A DNA stretch of 9,691 nucleotides, from positions 1 to 9,691 of the forward strand of contig JACCUZ010000319.1 in NCBI GenBank assembly GCA_013698395.1, written 5' to 3'. The DNA comes from Sporichthyaceae bacterium. GTDB taxonomy: Bacteria > Actinomycetota > Actinomycetes > JACCUZ01. The number at the start of each line of letters is the position of its first letter. Position 1 is the first letter of the stretch. The position numbers and the translations under genes were made by a program. The notes under the pieces are model-generated. The model was not told where the DNA came from, did no database searches, and was given only the letters and a program-made list of their open reading frames with translations. Of the stretch, positions 6,051 through 9,691 are shown piece by piece.

Positions 6051-7286
6051 CACCGGGCGCTCCCGGTCGCTTAGCCGGATCACCGAGCTGCACGCGTCGA
6101 CGAACCGCCGGGTGGCCGCGCCGGGAGTGGTGTCGCCCAGGTAGTGCTCGGTGAGCGCCAGCCGCTGTTCCTTCGTGGGGTCGCGCTCCAGCTGGTCGAC
6201 GAGCAGGTCGACAACCGTGGGCAGCGCCTCCACCGGCAGCCGCGGCGCGACGTCGAGCAACCTGGTGGCTGCCGTCACGACCGAGTCCGACGCCGGCACG
6301 GTGACCACCAGCGGGCGCCCGAGCGGCAGCCAGTCCATGGCCACCGCCGACACGTCGCAGATCAGCACGTCGCTCTCGGCGAGGGACGCGTTCAGCGGAC
6401 GGTCTGTGTCGACCAGGTGCCCGTCACCGCCTGTTGTCCCGGCGTCTGCCACGAGTCTGCGCACCTCGGCGTCGGCGTCGCCGTACGCGGAGTCGAGCAG
6501 CCCGTTGAGCGGGTGCGGGCGGTAGATCACCCGGAACCGCCCGCTGCGCAGGAGCGCCCGGACCAGGTCCGGCCCGTGAGAGCGCAGCGACCCGTAGGCC
6601 AGGGACGGCTGTGCCCCCTCCCAGGTCGGGGCGTAGAGCACGGTAGGCAGCTCAGCGTCGCGCCGCAGCCCGGCCCCGCCCGGCCGGTCGAAGTCCAGCT
6701 GTGGCCGGCCGATCGCGATGCAGCGGGCGGGCGCGTCGTACAGCATCGTGTGGGCGGCGATCCGGTCGATCGCGGCCTGGCCCGCGACGAAGCAGAAGTC
6801 GTAGGCCTTCACCTGGTTGCTCACCGAGACGCCCTTGTCGCTCTCGCCGTGGTTGAGGAACACGTGGGCGAGCGTGGTGAAGCGCAGCGCCGAGAAGTTC
6901 TGCGGGCTCTGGTTGACGTAGAGCGCCAGCTTGACGTCGCTTCGGGCCAGCACGTCGTCGAGCCGGGAGTAGTGCGCGATGACCCAGCAAGGCAGTCCGA
7001 GCTCCCGGCGGACCACCCGGGCGACCCGCGAGTCCTGCAGCACGACGACCACCCGATGTCGCTGGTCGAGGGCGCGCAGCGGGCCGTACCACTGCTGCAG
7101 CTGGTAGAGGTTCGGCCGCGTGTCGGGGAAGTAGACCATCACCGTCTCGTCGAACCGCTCGCCCGCGAGCCGGTCGTCGTCGCCCAGCCGGTCCGGTGTT
7201 CCCGCGGGCAACAGGCCACCCCGACGGGCGACGTACATCACCGCGTCACGGGCCCGCCGGGCGAGACCCCCTCGACGAACCTTCAC
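6036..7286 (-). CDS. CDP-glycerol glycerophosphotransferase family protein (TagB/TagF-like)
   Basis: A 416-residue GT-B-like enzyme that would transfer glycerol phosphate, or another polyol phosphate, from its CDP derivative to a lipid-linked acceptor at the cytoplasmic membrane face. Family landmarks are FLNHGESDKG (143-152), IGRPQLD (192-198), LYAPTWEG (217-224), YRPHP (255-259) and ESDVLICDVSAVAMDWLPLG (304-323), corresponding to the conserved His, Asp and Ser blocks of the TagF catalytic domain. The N-terminus (KVRRGGLARRARDAVMYVARR) is strongly basic and amphipathic, suiting peripheral membrane attachment as in TagF. Length matches the catalytic domain of single-domain members. It starts at GTG 7286, whose GTGA overlaps the glf stop. 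With no separate ribosome site visible, translation is probably coupled to glf. Whether it primes (one unit) or polymerises (many units) cannot be told from sequence alone. Confidence 0.88.
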   Translation of the reverse strand: MKVRRGGLARRARDAVMYVARRGGLLPAGTPDRLGDDDRLAGERFDETVMVYFPDTRPNLYQLQQWYGPLRALDQRHRVVVVLQDSRVARVVRRELGLPCWVIAHYSRLDDVLARSDVKLALYVNQSPQNFSALRFTTLAHVFLNHGESDKGVSVSNQVKAYDFCFVAGQAAIDRIAAHTMLYDAPARCIAIGRPQLDFDRPGGAGLRRDAELPTVLYAPTWEGAQPSLAYGSLRSHGPDLVRALLRSGRFRVIYRPHPLNGLLDSAYGDADAEVRRLVADAGTTGGDGHLVDTDRPLNASLAESDVLICDVSAVAMDWLPLGRPLVVTVPASDSVVTAATRLLDVAPRLPVEALPTVVDLLVDQLERDPTKEQRLALTEHYLGDTTPGAATRRFVDACSSVIRLSDRERPVSGRG

Positions 7287-8437
7287 CGGCGCAGCTGCCC
7301 GGCGAGCGAGTTCGTGAACAACGACAGCGCGGAGCCGATCGCCATGTGCATGTCGAGATACCTGTACGTGCCGAGCCGGCCGCCGAAGGACACGTCGGGT
7401 TCGCCCTTGCCGAGCTCACGGTAGGCCAGCAGCCGCTGGCGGTCGGCTGGGGTGTTGACCGGGTAGTAGGGCTCGTCGCCGCGGTCGGCGAACCGCGAGA
7501 ACTCGCGCATCACGACCGTGCGGTCGTCGGGCTGCTGCCGCTCGGGATGGAAGTGCCGGAACTCGTGGATGCGGGTGTAGGGCACCTCCTCGTCGGCGTA
7601 GTTCATGACCGGGGTCCCCTGGAAGTCACCGACGTCGAGCACCTCCTGCTCGAAGTCCAGGGTGCGCCAACTCAGCTCGCCATGGACATAGTCGAAGTAG
7701 CGGTCGACCGGCCCCGTGTAGACCACCGGCAGCCGGCCGACGACAGCGGCCTTGTGCACCGGCTGCGTGACGTCGAAGAAGTCGGTCGAGAGCCGCACCT
7801 CGATGAGTGGGTGGTCGGCCATCCGCTCCAGCCACGGGGTGTAGCCGTCGGTGGGGAGGCCCTCGAAGGTGTCACTGAAGTACCTGTTGTCGTAGGTGTA
7901 GCGCACCGGCAGCCGGCTGATCACCTCTGCGGGCAGCTGCCGCGGGTCGGTCTGCCACTGCTTGGCCGTGTAGCCGCGGATGAACGCCTCGTAGAGCGGC
8001 CGCCCCACCAGCGAGATGGCCTTGTCCTCGAAGTTGGCGGCCTCACCGGTCGCGATCTCGGCGGCCTGCTCGGCGACCAGGGCACGAGCCTGCGCGGGCC
8101 CGAGCGCGGACCGGAAGAACTGGTTGATCGTGCCGAGGTTGATCGGCATCGCAAAGACCTCACCGCGATAGGTGGTGAAGACCCGGTGCTGGTAGGACGT
8201 GAAGCTCGTGAACCGGTTGGCGTAGTCCCAGACCAGCGTGTTGGACGTGTGGAACAGGTGCGCACCGTAGCGGTGGATCTCGATGCCGGTGCGGGGTTCG
8301 AGCTCGCTGTAGGCGTTGCCCCCGATGTGGTCACGACGGTCGATGACGAGCACTCGCCTGCCCAGCTCGGCCGCGACCCGCTCCGCGACGGTGAGCCCGA
8401 AGAACCCCGACCCCACCACCACGAGATCCGGGTCCAC
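7283..8437 (-). CDS. glf: UDP-galactopyranose mutase
   Basis: A 384-residue FAD enzyme converting UDP-galactopyranose to UDP-galactofuranose, the donor for galactofuranose-containing surface polymers. It has the Rossmann FAD loop VVGSGFFGLTVAER (7-20), VIDRRDHIGGNAY (31-43), RYGAHLFHTSN (56-66), MPINLGTINQFF (97-108), GYTAKQWQTDPRQLP (155-169), the active-site region RLPVRYTYDNRYFSD (175-189), Y/H-rich FDYVHGELSWRT around 248-259, and the C-terminal GRLGTYRYLDMHMAIGSAL (353-371). Length and motif order are those of a complete bacterial Glf. GTG 8437 is chosen because GAGGAG at 8448-8443 lies 5 nt upstream. It is co-transcribed with the downstream glycerophosphotransferase gene and divergent from the GlfT1-like gene, a natural pairing of donor synthesis with a galactofuranosyltransferase. 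Confidence 0.97.
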   Translation of the reverse strand: MDPDLVVVGSGFFGLTVAERVAAELGRRVLVIDRRDHIGGNAYSELEPRTGIEIHRYGAHLFHTSNTLVWDYANRFTSFTSYQHRVFTTYRGEVFAMPINLGTINQFFRSALGPAQARALVAEQAAEIATGEAANFEDKAISLVGRPLYEAFIRGYTAKQWQTDPRQLPAEVISRLPVRYTYDNRYFSDTFEGLPTDGYTPWLERMADHPLIEVRLSTDFFDVTQPVHKAAVVGRLPVVYTGPVDRYFDYVHGELSWRTLDFEQEVLDVGDFQGTPVMNYADEEVPYTRIHEFRHFHPERQQPDDRTVVMREFSRFADRGDEPYYPVNTPADRQRLLAYRELGKGEPDVSFGGRLGTYRYLDMHMAIGSALSLFTNSLAGQLRR

Positions 8438-8442
8438 ACCAT

Positions 8443-8448
8443 CTCCTC
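8443..8448 (-). promoter_or_regulatory. Ribosome binding site of glf
   Basis: GAGGAG reads on the minus strand five bases before GTG 8437. It favours that start over the out-of-frame ATG at 8442. Confidence 0.7.
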
Positions 8449-8472
8449 GCCTCCGGGACCGGCAACCGCGTC

Positions 8473-8478
8473 AGGTTA
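8473..8478 (-). promoter_or_regulatory. Possible -10 element for the glf operon
   Basis: Minus-strand TAACCT at 8478-8473 would initiate transcription near 8466 and give a leader of about 28 bases containing the glf ribosome site. No clear -35 box is seen, so this is a weak call based on position. Confidence 0.25.
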
Positions 8479-8495
8479 GCGGGGCTCGGCGCACC

Positions 8496-8501
8496 TAAGA
8501 T
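8496..8501 (+). promoter_or_regulatory. Possible -10 element for the GlfT1-like gene
   Basis: TAAGAT would start transcription near 8508, downstream of the apparent ATG at 8500. The leader would then be about 37 bases with AGGAGG before GTG 8545. No convincing -35 hexamer is visible. Confidence 0.3.
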
Positions 8502-8533
8502 GTCGTGGGTTTGCGGCCCGCAGCGGGTTGTCG

Positions 8534-8539
8534 AGGAGG
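8534..8539 (+). promoter_or_regulatory. Ribosome binding site fixing the GTG start of the GlfT1-like gene
   Basis: AGGAGG lies five bases before GTG 8545. This decides against the longer ATG 8500 start, which has no such site. Confidence 0.7.
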
Positions 8540-8544
8540 TGCTC

Positions 8545-9516
8545 GTGGAACCGGCTCCGGACGGGCACGGTTCGGTCGCGGCCGTCGTCGTCACCTATAA
8601 CCGCAAGGACTATCTCGCGGCGCTGTTGCCCTCGCTGCTGTCCTCCTCACGCCCGCTGGACGAGATCTACGTCGTCGACAACGCCAGCACCGACGGGACC
8701 AGCGAGTGGCTCGCGGAGCACTACGGCGACAATCCCGCAGTCACGCCAGTCCTGCTCGAGGTGAACTCCGGCGGGTCGGGGGGCTTCTACGAGGGCGTAC
8801 GCCGGGCCTTCGTCGACGGGCACGACTGGTTCTGGCTGATGGACGACGACGTCACGGCCATCCCCGACGGGCTCGAGGGGCTGCTTCGGTTCGCCGACCG
8901 GTCCGGCTGCATCCACGGCCGTCGGGTCGACTTCCACGGCGGCGCGTTCTTCTGGCAGCCGCGCATCAACGAGTTCCTCGGCATTCCGTTGCCTTACCTG
9001 CGCGATCCTTTCGCCCACGGCAGCTCGGTGTTCGAGACCAACTCCGGCGTCTTCGAGGGGATGCTCGTCAGCCGTGAAGTCGTGGCACAGGTCGGGCCGC
9101 CCGACCCCCGGTTCTTCATCACCTGGGACGACGCGGTCTACGCGCTCGTAGCCTCCCGGGTTACGACGGTGGTCTACGTCGACCACTTCTCGTTGCGCCG
9201 CCAACGAGAGCAGCGCCAGATGTCCCTGGCCGTTCGGCACCTCAACGACGCCTCGGACCTCTTCCGGTTCCACGTCATGCGCAACCGCGGCTACCTGGCC
9301 CACTACCTGCGCCACCTCGACAGCTACGCCCCGGTCGGCTTCGCGCTGGGGACCGCACTCACCTTCGCCAAGGAGATGGTACGGCTGCTCTACGTCGAGC
9401 GGACTCTCAAGGGCACCGGAGCGCTGGTGCGAGGGTGGCGCGCCGCCCGCGTCCTGGCCCGGGCGCCGTGGCAGCCGGTCGGCACCGAGATGCTCGCACA
9501 GCCGCGCACGTCCTAA
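8545..9516 (+). CDS. Family 2 glycosyltransferase, GlfT1-like (probable galactofuranosyltransferase)
   Basis: A 323-residue GT-A enzyme. VAAVVVTYNRKDYL (11-24) opens the nucleotide-binding fold, IYVVDNASTDGT (41-52) follows, and VNSGGSGGFYEGVRRA (73-88) resembles the N-x-GGAGGF block of mycobacterial GlfT1 and GlfT2 and rhamnosyl/galactofuranosyl enzymes. WFWLMDDDV (95-103) carries the metal-binding Asp triad, and FITWDDAVYAL (191-201) the WDD motif with the probable catalytic Asp. Thus UDP-galactofuranose or dTDP-rhamnose is a likely donor, and divergent glf favours galactofuranose. No true membrane span is seen apart from a hydrophobic stretch near 262-275; the enzyme probably works at the inner membrane face. 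GTG 8545 is preferred over ATG 8500 (15 residues longer) because of AGGAGG five bases upstream. The TAA at 9514 ends the gene in a normal-length protein. Donor and acceptor are inferred. Confidence 0.9.
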   Translation: MEPAPDGHGSVAAVVVTYNRKDYLAALLPSLLSSSRPLDEIYVVDNASTDGTSEWLAEHYGDNPAVTPVLLEVNSGGSGGFYEGVRRAFVDGHDWFWLMDDDVTAIPDGLEGLLRFADRSGCIHGRRVDFHGGAFFWQPRINEFLGIPLPYLRDPFAHGSSVFETNSGVFEGMLVSREVVAQVGPPDPRFFITWDDAVYALVASRVTTVVYVDHFSLRRQREQRQMSLAVRHLNDASDLFRFHVMRNRGYLAHYLRHLDSYAPVGFALGTALTFAKEMVRLLYVERTLKGTGALVRGWRAARVLARAPWQPVGTEMLAQPRTS

Positions 9517-9597
9517 CGGCGAGCCTGCCTGGAACCGGCTAGGGACGCCCCTACCCTCGGGCCGACTGTCGCCGCGCCGGAAGGTCTCTCCCCCGCA

Positions 9598-9691
9598 ATG
9601 TCCTTTCCTCCCGGCACCTCTGCCACCCTGGCGCCGCAGCGCGCCCCAGGCCGCGCCGCACCGCCGCCGCGCGGCAACCGGCGACGGGTCC
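9598..9691 (+). CDS. Possible N-terminus of an unidentified Pro/Arg-rich protein (partial)
   Basis: From ATG 9598 a frame stays open for 31 codons to the right edge, starting MSFPPGTSATLAPQRAPGR and ending in basic residues. GGAAGG at 9579-9584 is a possible ribosome site, though its 13-nt spacer is long. A TACCCT at 9552-9557 could be a -10 element. Too little is visible to name a function. A Pro-rich cytoplasmic head before a basic stretch is common in actinobacterial membrane-anchored wall proteins, but chance openness in GC-rich DNA is equally possible. Confidence 0.3.
   Translation, partial: MSFPPGTSATLAPQRAPGRAAPPPRGNRRRV

Noticed and set aside
4472..6154. 560-codon plus-strand open frame
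   Set aside because: It runs antisense through the NTP transferase and then out of frame through the GDPD gene, both with strong motifs. The translation is Arg/Pro/Gly-rich low-complexity sequence.
6144..8479. Two overlapping long plus-strand frames opposite the glycerophosphotransferase and glf
   Set aside because: They are antisense shadows of genes identified by family motifs, with no recognisable protein features of their own.
8500..8544. ATG 8500 as start of the GlfT1-like gene
   Set aside because: It has no ribosome site and overlaps the -10-like TAAGAT, while GTG 8545 has AGGAGG at ideal spacing. If transcription instead began further upstream, ATG 8500 would remain possible.
9540..9553. 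Small inverted repeat TAGGG/CCCTA after the GlfT1-like gene as a terminator
   Set aside because: The stem is only 5 bp with no following T-run, too weak to call a terminator.
1..9691. CRISPR array, transposase, phage genes, tRNA or toxin-antitoxin system
   Set aside because: I saw no regularly spaced repeats, inverted-repeat-bounded elements, tRNA cloverleaf or characteristic protein motifs; nearly all sequence is accounted for by glycopolymer genes.

Overview
The window is compact, very GC-rich DNA with strong third-position G/C bias, frequent GTG starts, coupled or overlapping genes and GAGGAG-type ribosome binding sites. This fits a high-GC actinobacterium. The genes resemble those of Nocardioides-like or Micrococcales-like organisms rather than being diagnostic of a genus, and nothing visible proves or excludes a mycolic-acid producer. 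No rRNA, tRNA, insertion sequence, CRISPR array or phage gene is visible.

Layout: a five-gene minus-strand operon runs from 5209 leftwards off the edge. Its genes are a LicC-like nucleotidyltransferase (5209-4466), a glycerol-1-phosphate dehydrogenase-family enzyme (4460-3420), an ABC-2 polysaccharide exporter permease (about 3346-2534), its ATPase (2531-1767), and a family 2 glycosyltransferase with a C-terminal beta-rich region (1731 to beyond 1). The last is probably the first half of a bifunctional glycosyltransferase/glycerophosphotransferase. A plus-strand glycerophosphodiester phosphodiesterase (5262-6050) diverges from this operon and collides tail to tail with a second minus-strand pair: UDP-galactopyranose mutase glf (8437-7283) coupled to a CDP-glycerol glycerophosphotransferase-like gene (7286-6036). 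A plus-strand GlfT1-like glycosyltransferase (8545-9516) diverges from glf. About 80 bp later a possible new reading frame begins and leaves the window at the right edge.

Together the genes describe assembly and export of a glycerol-phosphate-containing, probably galactofuranose-containing, cell-surface glycopolymer such as a teichoic-acid-like wall polymer. The dehydrogenase and nucleotidyltransferase would make an activated polyol phosphate, Glf would make UDP-galactofuranose, the glycosyltransferases and glycerophosphotransferases would build the chain on a lipid carrier, and the ABC pair would export it. The phosphodiesterase could trim or recycle glycerophosphodiesters. The most thought-provoking point is the adjacent G1P dehydrogenase and LicC-like cytidylyltransferase. 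If both act on glycerol phosphate, the activated donor would carry sn-glycerol-1-phosphate, the opposite stereochemistry to the usual TagD route. This is inference from family membership and context.
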